Assembly: GCA_030144725.1 (NCBI GenBank)
Contig: JASKMD010000024.1
Span: 4,902,220-4,966,219, forward strand
Direction: 5' to 3'
Source: Haematococcus lacustris
Taxonomy: Eukaryota; Chlorophyta; Chlorophyceae; Chlamydomonadales; Haematococcaceae
DNA length: 64,000 nt
A program made the translations under genes and the position numbers. This document shows positions 54,501 to 64,000 of the stretch, piece by piece. The notes beneath the pieces were generated by a model, which did no database searches, was not told the DNA's origin, and saw only the letters and a list, made by a program, of their open reading frames with translations. Within the stretch, counting starts at the first letter, position 1, and each line of letters begins with the position of its first letter.

Positions 54501-57500
54501 GCTTGCTGGCCTATGGTTGCAATGACATTGAAAGACATGGAAATGGATTTGGAAGAGGATTGTCATCAAAGACTGGTAGGTGGTGGAAGCTGTAGCTGTG
54601 GCCGCACCACTCATACGCCAAGCAGTCAGCCATTGAACACAGCTGACATGGTAACACCTCAGCTGGGACCTCCGCAGCTGCTGGGCATCCAAGTCAGTGC
54701 CTCACACTCATCCTGGCTGAGACCCAGTTGTGAAGTGACTGAGCGCCAAAATCAAAGGCACAGTTCAGCCTTGGCCTACTTCCAAGCAGCTAGGTCACCA
54801 CCACCTCAGCTTGGAACGAGCTAGGTGTTCTGCTCTCAGTGGTAATGAACCCCATGGCTGGCAGCATTGACAAACCGCAGCCCGTGCTAGTGGCACACAC
54901 TGCCTCACCATGACTATCTCACGGGCAGTGCGCAGGAGGGCTCGCAGCCGGCGCCGCTTGTCAGAAGGCGGGGCGCCATCTCTCCGTGTGAACACCTTGT
55001 TCTGCCAAGGGTGCCAGCAAGCAGCAGCAGCAGCAGCAGGGTTTGCATGGAGGGAACAGGTCAGCTGCTTGTGTGGGGGATGTCTTTGGCCCCGGGTGCC
55101 AGCTGTGAGGGACGTCTGCATGCATGCTGCCATGAGGCTCATGAAGCAGGAGCAGGACTATTGAGCGCCTTCTCTCTTTGCATTTTGTTTTGCCATTTGT
55201 TGAGGCTATTCACTGAGATCATCTTAAACAACCCTTGGGCTCACCTTGATGGCAGTCCACAACTGCCCGTAGTTTGCATGCTGCATGACAATGACTGTCT
55301 GCAGGGGCGGATTGCAGCACAGGAGAAGCAGTGGCAATCGACACAAGTCAACGTCAACAACTTTGACAACAATCCTTCACCGTAGCTGTTTCAATACAAC
55401 ATGCTCATTTCCACTTGGAATATGACGTTGTCTGTGGGTAATCTTACTCGAGACAGTGTGGCATGTAGTGGGCAAGGCATGCAATGAACACATGGCAAGA
55501 CTTGGATCTTTCCTGTTCCAGAATGTAGCATGTGAAACCTTGACCACACTTGTGCGGGACGCAGTGCGACGGGCATTCCTAGAGGCACCCCACCATTCAG
55601 CCATGATGGTGGCTGGGACCTTGTTTCATACAGCACATGTGAGCCCCACATAGCTCTCACCTCCCTTGTGAGTGCAAGCAGGCACACAAGGTTGACAGAA
55701 GCAGCTGGACAAGGGAGGAGATGTTCCTGGTTCTTCACATCCACCCACCTTGATGCTGCCTTCCCTCCTGCCCAAACCCTGCTGCGCCTGCCTCATCATG
55801 GTATCACCATGTAGTCGCCATACCTCTACATGCCATACATGCCATACCTCTGCATGCCATACCTCGCCATATCACCATGCCTCACCATGTAGTCAGCATG
55901 CTCCACCATGCAGTCATGCCACTACATGCCTCACCATGTAGTCATTGGGCTTGGCACCAATGTGCGCCAGCAGCTCCACCCAGCTGAGACACATGTCCTC
56001 CCCCAGGCCCCCCGGGGCACCAAAGCCATCCAAGGTAGCCGACATGGTGTCCACCCCAGTGGCACCGTCACCATCCTGCTTCTGGGCCACGTTCCACAAG
56101 GGCGTCTTGCCCTCGTACTTTGTAAAGGCTTGCACCATGTTGCTCACCTGCAAGGGCCACAGGCCAGGCAGGAGGGAGAGATGGGCCTTGTGGGGGGTAC
56201 GAGGGCCAGGCAGGTGTTAAGCTGGTAGGGCAGGGCTCTTCTGTGGCAGGCACAGTCAAAGCTGGCAACTGCTTGCTGCACATGCTCTCTGCATCACACA
56301 CAAGCAGGCATGAGCCCACAAGAACACGGCTCGCACCTGCTCTGCATGACAATCCTCCTCCTTGCTGGTAGCAATGGATTCGGAGTACAACACGCTGCTG
56401 CGCCGCGCTTGGAGGGCTGGGCGTCCTGGCTGCATGCTGTACAGGGCCTCTAGGAAGGCAGGCGACAGGCGACAGCAGCGCACGTCGTACCTGCAGCGGT
56501 AAGCAGTACCACAGGCTCATATGCAGCCAGACACAGCGATGCCGATCAGAGCAGCACGTCATGCAAGTTGATTGCTTTGAAAGGCAGCAGGGGTGCTTTG
56601 AAAGGCAGCAGCGGTGCTGCCACTCTTTGTTCGCAGGGTCAGAGTAGAAGGAGGAAGTGGTGGCTCATCACATGGGAAGGGTTCAAGCAGTGGGGCACAC
56701 ATGGCATGGTGTTCGATGATGCTGAGCAAAACTACGTGACCTGCGTACGGCAGGGCAAGCAGCCACTACAGGAGTAATATGGTCGAAAAATCAAAACTGA
56801 ACGAGGCTCCTAACCTGCATCCATAAAAATGCAAGGCCTTTACTCTTAGGAGGGAGCGTAACGGCTCTTGACTAGGACAATTTACTACCTACTGGTACCA
56901 TATGTCTTGCTGTGCTATGTTGCCTCCTGCAGGCTTCACATGACACAGCCAAGCAGGTGTCCAGCATTTCTGGTCTGTGTATCATTGACAGCAGCTAATG
57001 CATGGAATGGCAGTTGGTGGCCAGCTTTGACACATGCAGGCACACCAAGGCTCTGCAGCTTACGTTTTGATGATGTTGGGGTGTGCCAGGTCTTTGGCAA
57101 GGAGTGCTTCTGCCAGGGCCTTGACTGGCAAGTTGGTGGGCTGGCCAGTAGGGCAGTTGGCATCTGGTGGGGTGGAGAACAGCTTGACAGCCACCCCAGT
57201 GGCATTACGCCAGTAGCCTGCGTAAGTCACATAAACTCTGTGGGCGGCATGAAGGCTGGTCAATGGACAGATGCTCAGCTACTAGTGGGAGCGCAGCTTA
57301 GAGCAAGCACCAAGCATGATGTGATGGGCGCATGTGCTGCTTTTGAGTGCAGGACCAGGCATGGGCCTGGTTGTGAAGGATGTTTCCTGTTTCCTGGCCA
57401 GCAACAAGATCCCAGTCAACAATGTACCTCGTAACACACAGGCAAAGCCTCCTGTGCCCAAGACAGTGTCCATCTGGAGGTCTGTAAGCATATGCAGCTC

Positions 57501-58072
57501 TGACTTCAGCTGATACAAACCCTGCACAGCAGTTAGACGGAAGTGGGACAAGTCAGCAAAGTTTCAGCATGGGAAGCGCTAAAATTGCCATTGCAGGGGA
57601 TACGCGGCACAAGTACTTGCCTGGTTCTGGTAGTCATGGAACATTGCCATAGCCACGCGCTGCTCCTCTGTGGCATTGGCTGTGCACACAAGCAGCTTGG
57701 TTGGGTTCTCTGTAGACTGCACATGAAACACACCTGGCATGGTACTGTAACGAGTGGGTCGTTGCGCGGAAGAGCAACATTAGCAGACACACTTCAACAC
57801 ACCCAGTGCACGGCTGCGGCGGTGTATTGCTTTGCGCTGCGCACCTGGTTGTTATCAGAAGAGTCGAGCAACGAAGCCGCATGGCTGGGAATTGCTGGGG
57901 ACTTAGGCTCCAGGCTCACGTCTGCGGCTGACACCAGTGCGATGCCATCCTTCGCAGAAGCTGCAGTTGTTCGCTCTGAAAGTGGTCCGGCGACCTTAAC
58001 CAACCCGGTGGGCGATGCCGCTTGTACTTGTGGGCCTGGACCTGCACCTGCAGTCGACTGGATGCACCCCAT
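48523..58072 (-). CDS. TKL-like protein kinase with N-myristoylation signal
   Basis: Fourteen exons: 58072-57845, 57716-57621, 57521-57428, 57217-57064, 56490-56337, 56147-55935, 55298-55245, 55001-54909, 54257-54207, 51430-51299, 50926-50866, 50509-50453, 50292-50199, 48652-48523 (536 residues). Start MGCIQST: Gly2, Cys3 and Ser6 fit N-myristoylation plus palmitoylation, so membrane attachment is likely. Kinase motifs: LGTGGFACV (129-137), VAVK with K151, HPNIIKTYDV, an insert of about 100 residues between strands 4 and 5, hinge TVIVMQHANYGQL, catalytic loop HGDLKPAN with D376 (Gly replaces the Arg of HRD), DFG at 400-402, MAPE at 424-427, and DPDARP with R503. Intron 2 is GC-AG; all others are GT-AG. 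Intron 9 is 2776 bp. Substrate unknown. In-frame ATGs upstream (58288) are less likely starts. Confidence 0.92.
51948..53272 (+). repeat. CTGCTGCCCTACCCTGACCGG satellite inside kinase intron 9
   Basis: About 1.3 kb of 20-28-bp units built from CTGCTGCCCTACCCTG, followed by ACCGGCTGCC or CCCTGCTGCC. It accounts for nearly half of the intron between the catalytic-loop exon and the DFG exon. Confidence 0.93.
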
Positions 58073-59449
58073 ATGTCGTGAAGGATCGCTAGCGCGAGCA
58101 AGTAGCCAAATCTTAAGTACAGATTCGGCGAAAGGGCCATGCGAAGCGTGCAAGCCATAATCTGATAGTTGTTCATTAAAGACTTTCCTCGTATAGCTTA
58201 CTAGTGAGCAGGTAGACTCCGAACTTAACAAGCTCAAAAGGTGCACGACGATTTCACATGTATCAGTTGATGGGCTCCATCTCATCATACGTCAGGCTTA
58301 TGAAAATGAGATGTGCATGCTTATGTGTAAGGTTCGCAAATAGACATGTCCAAATAGTAAAATAGTTAACTGCCGCGCTGTAGTTGGCTAGCTTCGTCCG
58401 CGGGGGCTGCTGCGTCCGAGTCTGTTACTAGTTAACCGTCAACGACATCGAACATAGAAAAACGAATCGAGTGCGAACAGGGCCATAGATCAGAGCCTCC
58501 CAACTCTCTTGAAAAGAGGGTGTGTCCTTTACACGAGGTTTATTTCTCGCTCAGGATGCCGATTGCGCATCGAAACACACCAGTGTGTAGAGGACTCGCT
58601 TGGCTACACGGAATGCCTGTCCTCAGCTCTATTAAATGTGTACATGATGCGCTACCTGGGCGTGAACCTGGCATACATTTTGTGGGCAGATATCACCATG
58701 CACGCCTCCTCCACCCTCGACCTTCCTAATGATGCCGTGATGACGCATACGCAAGTATGTGAGCAATCGCGCTTTGTGTTGCGATGGCCGGAATCGCGAG
58801 TTTGAAACCTAAGAAGCTGAAATGCTTCTTTAACGCACCCACACCACTGCTAATGCTGCGATTAGGACAACTGCATACTTCTTAGCATCGATTAGCTTTC
58901 ACTCGTCATTTGTGTCGCTCGCGCTGTCACGCGTAAGACGGAGTAGTTGTCTGCTCTAGCGGTTCAACAAGACACTATGTGCACCCTTCACCTTTGATTA
59001 TAGTAGACTATCTGACCTGATAGTCAAACTGATAGTCAAACTGATAGTCAAACTGATATCTGACCTGATAGTCAAACTGACCGCGGGACTCTTCATACTC
59101 AAGCCTTTTCTGCTCGTTTCGCTGCCTACGCCCCGTATTCGTTGTAGCCAGAGCATGTGTGCAGATGCGCAGTCTTCGTTCTGTCGCTCAAGCGGTTTCA
59201 GTCATCACCACCGGTTCGGTCCACGGTGCTAACACCAATTGTCAAATGCATGCCCACTCCCACCTGGCCCGACTCGCACCCCTCTAGACTTCATAGCAAA
59301 GCACCCAAGCAACACCACTATTCACATCCACATTGACCACTTGCATGTGCTGCCTCTACCAAGATGCCATGGCCTAGGTGCCACTGCCCTTGCCTGTAGC
59401 GAACGGCTCCTCGAAGCCTAGCTCGCCTCCGAGTACTTTTGTACTGCAG
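58073..59449. other. Upstream region of kinase gene; 5' flank of gypsy element 3
   Basis: No supported gene. Contains a short tandem repeat of CTGATAGTCAAA (about 59007-59080). A bidirectional promoter is not evident. Confidence 0.4.
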
Positions 59450-59602
59450 TGTGACATGGTGGGCGAAAGGGGCAGGTGGGCCTTCGCGCACACCTGCTTC
59501 AGAGGTTCGACTCCTCGGGGGAAACGTTCTAAACCCTGGCCGTGTCACGCTGTGGGAACGAAGGTAGTTAACGGTTGTCAGTGTGGTGTCTTGCACGCTA
59601 CA
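59450..59602 (+). repeat. Left LTR of gypsy element 3
   Basis: TGTGACATGG ... CACGCTACA, 153 bp. The start is inferred from the TG end and similarity to element 1 (TGTGACGGTG), as the partner LTR is outside the window. It shares CGTTCTAAACC(C)TGG after the B box with element 1. Confidence 0.65.
59472..59516 (+). promoter_or_regulatory. T-arm-like B-box hairpin in LTR of element 3
   Basis: GCAGGTG/CACCTGC hairpin (59472-59497), then a GAGG/CCTC stem around loop TTCGACT (59502-59516). GGTTCGACTCC at 59504-59514. Confidence 0.55.
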
Positions 59603-59605
59603 TTT

Positions 59606-59622
59606 TGGTTTCCGACCGACGT
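59606..59622 (+). other. Primer-binding site of gypsy element 3
   Basis: TGGTTTCCGACCGACGT, four bases after the LTR. Confidence 0.75.
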
Positions 59623-59653
59623 TGCTTAACGTTACCTTCCTTTCCTAAGCAAT

Positions 59654-61519
59654 ATGACTGCTAACAAGGAACCTCCGCCTGGCGGAGACAAACGGGCTGA
59701 GCGTCCCGCTCCAGGGGGCCAGACTCCTGGTTCCCCGCCCCCAGCGACTCCAAGCACGGCCGCTGGAGCCCCAGCAGGACTCCCTGTTGCGGCCGGGGCG
59801 CCAATTACTGGCACGGCACCTGCTGCCAACAACACGCCCTCTCTTTCTGCTGCAGCCCCTGCTTTCGCAGACGTCGAGAAGATCACAGGCCTGCAGCCCG
59901 CCCAGGCGCTGGACTTGCTGAGATCTGTTCTGACTTCTCTGAACAGCATCGTTTCTGCTCAGCCTCAGGCTGCTCCTGCTCCTCCTGCGACTGCTGCTGG
60001 CGTTGGCTCTCTCTCGTATGCGGGAGCCCTGACAGCTGCGCCCATCCTCCCCGAAGTCGGCACTTCTGCCGCAGCAGCTGCAGCTGATGAGATTCAGCGC
60101 CTGCGCCAGCAGCTGGTGGGGGTCACTGCGCACCTGGAGGCTGCCCAGAACGAGGCTGTCCGCGTGCGAGCTGAGCTCTCGGAGATGGAAAGCCTGCAGG
60201 ACCGCCAGAATGTGGTGGTGAGTGGAGAGCAAGGTGTTGCAGCCATTCGCAGCCAGTCAGACAGGCCTGTTGTGAACAGAAGCAGTGGCACCTCTGCCGC
60301 GTTACCTGCTCTTGGTGCTGCGCCAGCCTTGTCAGGCACTGTTGCACCTGTGGCCCCGCTGTCAGGCAGACAGACACCTCTGTCTCAGGTTGCACCTCCT
60401 GCCAATGCAACACTTGCTGCACCAGTCCCTATGTCCAGGGTTAAGATCCCAGGTCCTGACAAATGGACGGACCAGTGCCTTGCCACTTCCCGAGTAGCAG
60501 AAATCTTCTGTGAGGATCTTGAGGTGCACTGCGCATATTTGCGCATAGACCCCGCTGATGCCTTGCCCAATTTCTTGACAGGCAAAGCCAGAGAGGTGTG
60601 GTACCCTGCAACCAGGAATGCTCACATTCTTGCCCATGGCTCTAGGCCAACATGGGTCCACCTGCGTGCTTCCTTTAAGGAAATGGCTGGTGATGACCTG
60701 CGCAATGAGTCAGATGTGCACCGCAGGAAACTCCTGGATCCCAATGCCTTGCGCATGTCGGCTGGTTCCACTTTGAATGCTTACATCACTGATTTCAGGA
60801 ACACTCTGACGGTGGCAGGTTCTACCTGCATGGCACCAGCTATGCTGGTGGCCACCTTCATTAGGGGACTCACATCTGAGCTGCAGTCCTCGGTGGTGCA
60901 TGATCTTGCCCTGATGCGTGACCCCACCCTGAACGATGCCATTCAGGCTGCTGTGAATGCACAGAAGGTACTGTTTGCAGTAGCTACCAACCATGTGGGA
61001 CGTCGCCCACCTGCTCCCCATGTGGCTGCCTTTGTGCCCCCTAAGCAGATGAACCGCCTCAGGACTCCTCCTGGCCTTGCTGGAGGACCACCCCCTCCTG
61101 CCCATCGTGGCCCTTACTGGGACGTGTCCAGCAGCAGCAGCAGTGGAGGACACCGTGGCAGCCGCCACAGCAGCCAAGGTGGGGGTCGCCATGCTGGCCG
61201 TGCTGCCCAGGCTCCCCCGGCCACGGCCCCTGTGTGCCCAGCACCTGCTGCTGGCGGGTCCACCCTGCCAATTCCTGGCTATGCGTGCCATCACTGCTGG
61301 AACCCCAACCACTTCCGTGACTACTGCAACCTGAAGCACCTGCCAGCAGATGAGGCCCGCCGGGTCAGCGGCTACCCCCGCCCTGCCTCCTTGGGCCCCC
61401 CTTCCCGCCATGCCAACCCTCCTGGGGATCTTCCCCCCCGGCCCCAGAAGCGAGACCGCAGCCCCCCTGGCAAGGGTGGCTGGAAGCAGCAAGGCTCCAG
61501 GGGTGACCGGCGCCGTTGA
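59654..61519 (+). CDS. gag: gag, gypsy element 3
   Basis: 621 residues; the ATG at 59654 is the first after the PBS. Pro/Ala-rich N-terminal third, coiled coil at about residues 145-184 (ADEIQRLRQQLVGVTAHLEA), Gag core from GPDKWTDQ (about residue 266) through LPNFLTGKAREVWYP and DDLRNESDVHRRKLLDP, a canonical CCHC knuckle (CHHCWNPNHFRDYC, from residue 545), and a basic Pro/Gly/Arg-rich tail. Longer than the Gag of element 1 at both ends. Ends in TGA at 61517-61519 with the same frame open beyond. Confidence 0.93.
   Translation: MTANKEPPPGGDKRAERPAPGGQTPGSPPPATPSTAAGAPAGLPVAAGAPITGTAPAANNTPSLSAAAPAFADVEKITGLQPAQALDLLRSVLTSLNSIVSAQPQAAPAPPATAAGVGSLSYAGALTAAPILPEVGTSAAAAAADEIQRLRQQLVGVTAHLEAAQNEAVRVRAELSEMESLQDRQNVVVSGEQGVAAIRSQSDRPVVNRSSGTSAALPALGAAPALSGTVAPVAPLSGRQTPLSQVAPPANATLAAPVPMSRVKIPGPDKWTDQCLATSRVAEIFCEDLEVHCAYLRIDPADALPNFLTGKAREVWYPATRNAHILAHGSRPTWVHLRASFKEMAGDDLRNESDVHRRKLLDPNALRMSAGSTLNAYITDFRNTLTVAGSTCMAPAMLVATFIRGLTSELQSSVVHDLALMRDPTLNDAIQAAVNAQKVLFAVATNHVGRRPPAPHVAAFVPPKQMNRLRTPPGLAGGPPPPAHRGPYWDVSSSSSSGGHRGSRHSSQGGGRHAGRAAQAPPATAPVCPAPAAGGSTLPIPGYACHHCWNPNHFRDYCNLKHLPADEARRVSGYPRPASLGPPSRHANPPGDLPPRPQKRDRSPPGKGGWKQQGSRGDRRR
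61517..61519 (+). promoter_or_regulatory. Candidate readthrough stop codon (UGA G) between gag and pol
   Basis: CGC CGT TGA GGC TTT GCC CAA. The pol frame is continuous with gag and open from 61520 to about 63384 with no other start needed. Confidence 0.6.
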
Positions 61520-64000
61520 GGCTTTGCCCAACCAGTGCGCCAGGCCTGTGTTGGTGCCTGTGGGACTGTGCCAGTTAAGCAGGCATGTTTGCCAAGGGAC
61601 AGTGCTGCAGACGACAGTGTTTTACACTTCTCGTTCTCTGGCAAGGTGAATGGTAGGAATTGCACCATGCTGTTTGACAGTGGTGCAGCAGCAAGTTTCA
61701 TCAATTGTGCAGCTGTTGAGATGTACTCTCTGAGTAGCTACAGACTGCAGCAGCCTAGGGAGTTCCAGGTTGCAAATGGCCAGCCTGTCATGTGCACACA
61801 TGCATGCACTGTACAGCTGCAGGTCCAGTCTTTGAACTGCCAAGTAGACTTGTTAGTTATGCCAGAGATGTTCTCTGCTTTTGATGTGTTAATGGGTAGC
61901 GACTGGTTGCAGTCCAATGGTGCTTTGCTGGATTACCTGGCGCGTACAGTGACCCTGCAGATGTCAGCTAACAAGACCGTGCTCAAGTGTGAGCCTGCAG
62001 CGCCAATTCTGGCCCCACACTGTGCCCATATACTGGCCAAGCATAGTCATGCTACAGTGTCAGCTAAGGTGGCATACAAGTGGTTAAGAAAAGGAGGCCA
62101 ATCTCTGGTCGCTCTGATATCTTCTCAACCCGTCAACCTTACCCCCCCTCCAGCAAATCTGCTGTCCGTGCACCCTACCCCTTCTCCAGCAAATCTGCTG
62201 TCCAATGACCCTGTCCCTCACACTCAATCAACAACCTCACCCCCTGACACACCTATCAATTACCCTACCAACATTCCCCATGCTGTGGCAGCTCAGCTGA
62301 CAGCGCTCATATCTGAGTTTGAGGACGTCTTCGCACCCTTCAATAAACTGCCTCCTCAACGTCCAGTGGGACATACCATCCCTCTTCAGCCTGGCTGTAA
62401 GCCACCAGCTCTGCCGTCTTATAAGATGAGCCAACCTGAGCTGCTGGAGATGAAGAAGCAGGTTGCTGCTTTCCTGGAACAGGGCATCATTGAGCCGTCA
62501 TCCTCACCCTATGCTGCCCCTGTCCTCTTTGTGAAAAAGAAGTCAGGTGAGTTAAGGATGTGTGTGGATTACCGCCAGCTCAATAAGATTACCTTGAGGG
62601 ATCAGTACCCACTGCCTAGAGTGGATGACCTGTTTGACAGGTTAGCTGGTTGCACGGTATTCTCATCACTTGACCTACAGGCTGGTTATCACCAGATTAG
62701 GATCCCTGATGAGGATGTGCCCAAGACAGCTTTCAGGACACCTACTGGCTTGTACCAGTTTAAGGTACTATGCTTTGGATTAACCAATGCACCTGCCACG
62801 TTTCAACGTGTTATGAATAATGCTTTTGCTGATGTCATTAATGACTGTGCCCTGGTGTATATTGATGATATACTCATCATGTCCAAATCAGTTCCAGATC
62901 ACTTCAATCATCTGAGGAGAGTCTTGGAGCTGCTCAGGAAACATCAGTTCCAAGCTAAGCTGTCAAAATGTGAGTTTCTCAAAACTGCCCTGAAATTTCT
63001 GGGTCACATTGTCAGTGATCAGGGTATTGCTGTTGACCCTGATAAGGTGAAATCCATCACCTCTTGGCCAGTGCCACGCAGTTTAACTGCCATGCAGCAA
63101 TTTCTTGGTGCTGCCAATTTTGTGCGCAAATTTGTACACAATTTCAGTGCTCTTGCAGCACCGCTCACTGACCTGACTGGTAAAGCAGGCACTGAGTTTA
63201 GCTGGCATAAATGGCCTGATGACAAATCACAAGCTTTCGATGCTCTCAAACATGCTATATCTAAAGTACCTCTACTTAAGATACCTGATATCACTAAGCC
63301 TTTCCAGGTATATTGTGATGCCTCTTTGCAAGGCGTAGGAGCGGTGCTCATGCAAGAGGGTTACCCTCTGGCTTATTTAAGCAAGAGCAGGAATTACTTG
63401 CTATCATTACTGCGTGTAAAGAGTGGCGTTGCTACCTGGAGGGTGTCCCTTTCACTCTATATACAGATCACAAGCCCTTAGTGGCTCTGAAAACGCAGAA
63501 GGTCTTATCAAGACGCCAAACCAGATGGTTAGAGTTCCTCTCACGGTATAATTTTACCATAGAGTACCTGCCTGGTGATACTAACCCTGCTGACCCCCTG
63601 TCACGCATACCTGATGCTCCTGTCACAAACCCTGTCATGGTTATGACCAGGAGCAGGAAGCGCCTTTTGGAGGGGGAGGAAGCTACTGTGCAGCAGCAGC
63701 AGCCAGTTGTGCAGCAGCCGCAGCAGGAGCCGCAGCCACAGTTGGTGCTGGAGCAGCCTTTGCCCCCACCCCCTGTGCCTTTGCACCCTCTGCATGCTGT
63801 CAATATGACAGAGCAGCTGCTGGCAGCGTATGCAGCAGATGAGGCTTTTGCCAGCATGGTGGATCAGTATGATCAGGATCAGCATGGGCTGTATCGCACC
63901 AGAGAAAGGAACCAGATAGTGGTCCCTAACTGCCCAGAGCTCAAAACCAGGATATTGGTGGAGATGCATGATGCGCAGTTTGCAGGTCATGTGGGCATTA
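61520..64000 (+). pseudogene. pol: pol polyprotein of gypsy element 3, small deletion in RNase H, partial
   Basis: Protease with canonical active site (LFDSGAAASFIN, near 61670). RT about 62380-63110 with YIDD at 62858-62869. RNase H starts FQVYCDASLQGVGAVL (from about 63302). At about 63383 the conserved stretch between LAYLSK and EQELLAI is missing (around 15 codons) and the frame moves from frame 2 to frame 1. The deletion lies at an AGCAA/GAGCA direct repeat. Frame 1 then continues through TDHKPLVAL, a Gln/Pro-rich linker, and the integrase zinc finger start (EMHDAQFAGHVGI) to the window edge. Integrase core and chromodomain lie outside. Confidence 0.9.

Larger units (their letters stand above)
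59450..64000 (+). mobile_element. Ty3/gypsy element 3, 5' part, runs off the window
   Basis: Short LTR, primer-binding site identical to element 1, gag, in-frame stop, pol to the integrase zinc finger. Related to element 1 (same Gag layout and PBS) but clearly a different family by LTR and sequence. Confidence 0.9.

Noticed and set aside
56568..56777. Plus-strand ORF (KWWLITWEGFKQWGT...) inside a kinase intron
   Set aside because: Short, no clear family; possibly a remnant of another element, but evidence is too weak to annotate.
58073..58288. Upstream in-frame ATGs (MMRWSP...) as kinase start
   Set aside because: Extension lacks conserved features, while MGCIQS gives a complete myristoylation signal.

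Overview
The window looks like a repeat-dense nuclear contig of a chlorophyte green alga. The GC-rich sequence, the many short GT-AG introns, TGTAA-type polyadenylation signals, chromodomain Ty3/gypsy elements with a UAG or UGA gag/pol junction, and a TKL-type kinase with an HGDLKP catalytic loop all fit Chlorophyceae (volvocalean type, perhaps Haematococcus-like). This placement is inference. There is no bacterial, plastid or mitochondrial signature, no rRNA, no credible tRNA gene and no CRISPR array.

Host genes. Two complete multi-exon genes can be rebuilt by hand, both on the minus strand. (1) 1866-5430 is a 12-exon ARFGAP2/3 (Glo3)-type ArfGAP of 437 codons with 14-nt and 26-nt micro-exons. 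(2) 48523-58072 is a 14-exon TKL-like protein kinase of 536 residues with an N-myristoylation start (MGCIQS), one GC-AG intron and a 2.8-kb intron filled by a CTGCCC-rich satellite. Smaller supported coding pieces are a Myb/SANT-like ORF running off the left edge (1-407), a SAP-like ORF (8504-9307), a coiled-coil ORF (30266-31078), two unrecognised ORFs and a decayed hAT transposase (45681-47676).

Mobile DNA, left to middle. A 969-bp TIR element (TATG target duplication) lies at 6381-7349. A Ty3/gypsy element spans 10897-30018, with identical 230-bp LTRs and a GCCAC target duplication. It is split in gag by a CACTC-ended DNA element (11235-23823, target duplication AT), which is itself split by a second CACTC-ended element (11595-20885, target duplication GG). 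A 345-bp foldback relative (29229-29573, target duplication TT) sits exactly on the pol stop codon. Removing each insert with one copy of its dinucleotide restores, in turn, a periodic repeat array, the gag frame and the pol stop. The inner element carries kilobase satellites of 17-bp and 21-bp units sharing TCAGCACTGA. The outer element, once emptied, is a 3.3-kb foldback with arms of 1.4-1.6 kb.

Middle to right. A (GGGCT)n block of at least 4.04 kb runs into a 500-N assembly gap, followed by the 3' half of a second intact gypsy pol and its LTR. Satellites fill 39.6-45 kb, including two blocks built on a near-palindromic CATCTGTGCAGATG core. The kinase gene follows. A third gypsy element (59450 to the window end) has LTR, gag and most of pol.

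The three gypsy LTR families share an unexpected feature: a hairpin followed by a tRNA T-arm-like hairpin with a perfect Pol III B box (GGTTCGACTCC). In the two elements where it is visible, gag and pol lie in one frame separated by a single stop codon followed by G, which suggests translational readthrough.
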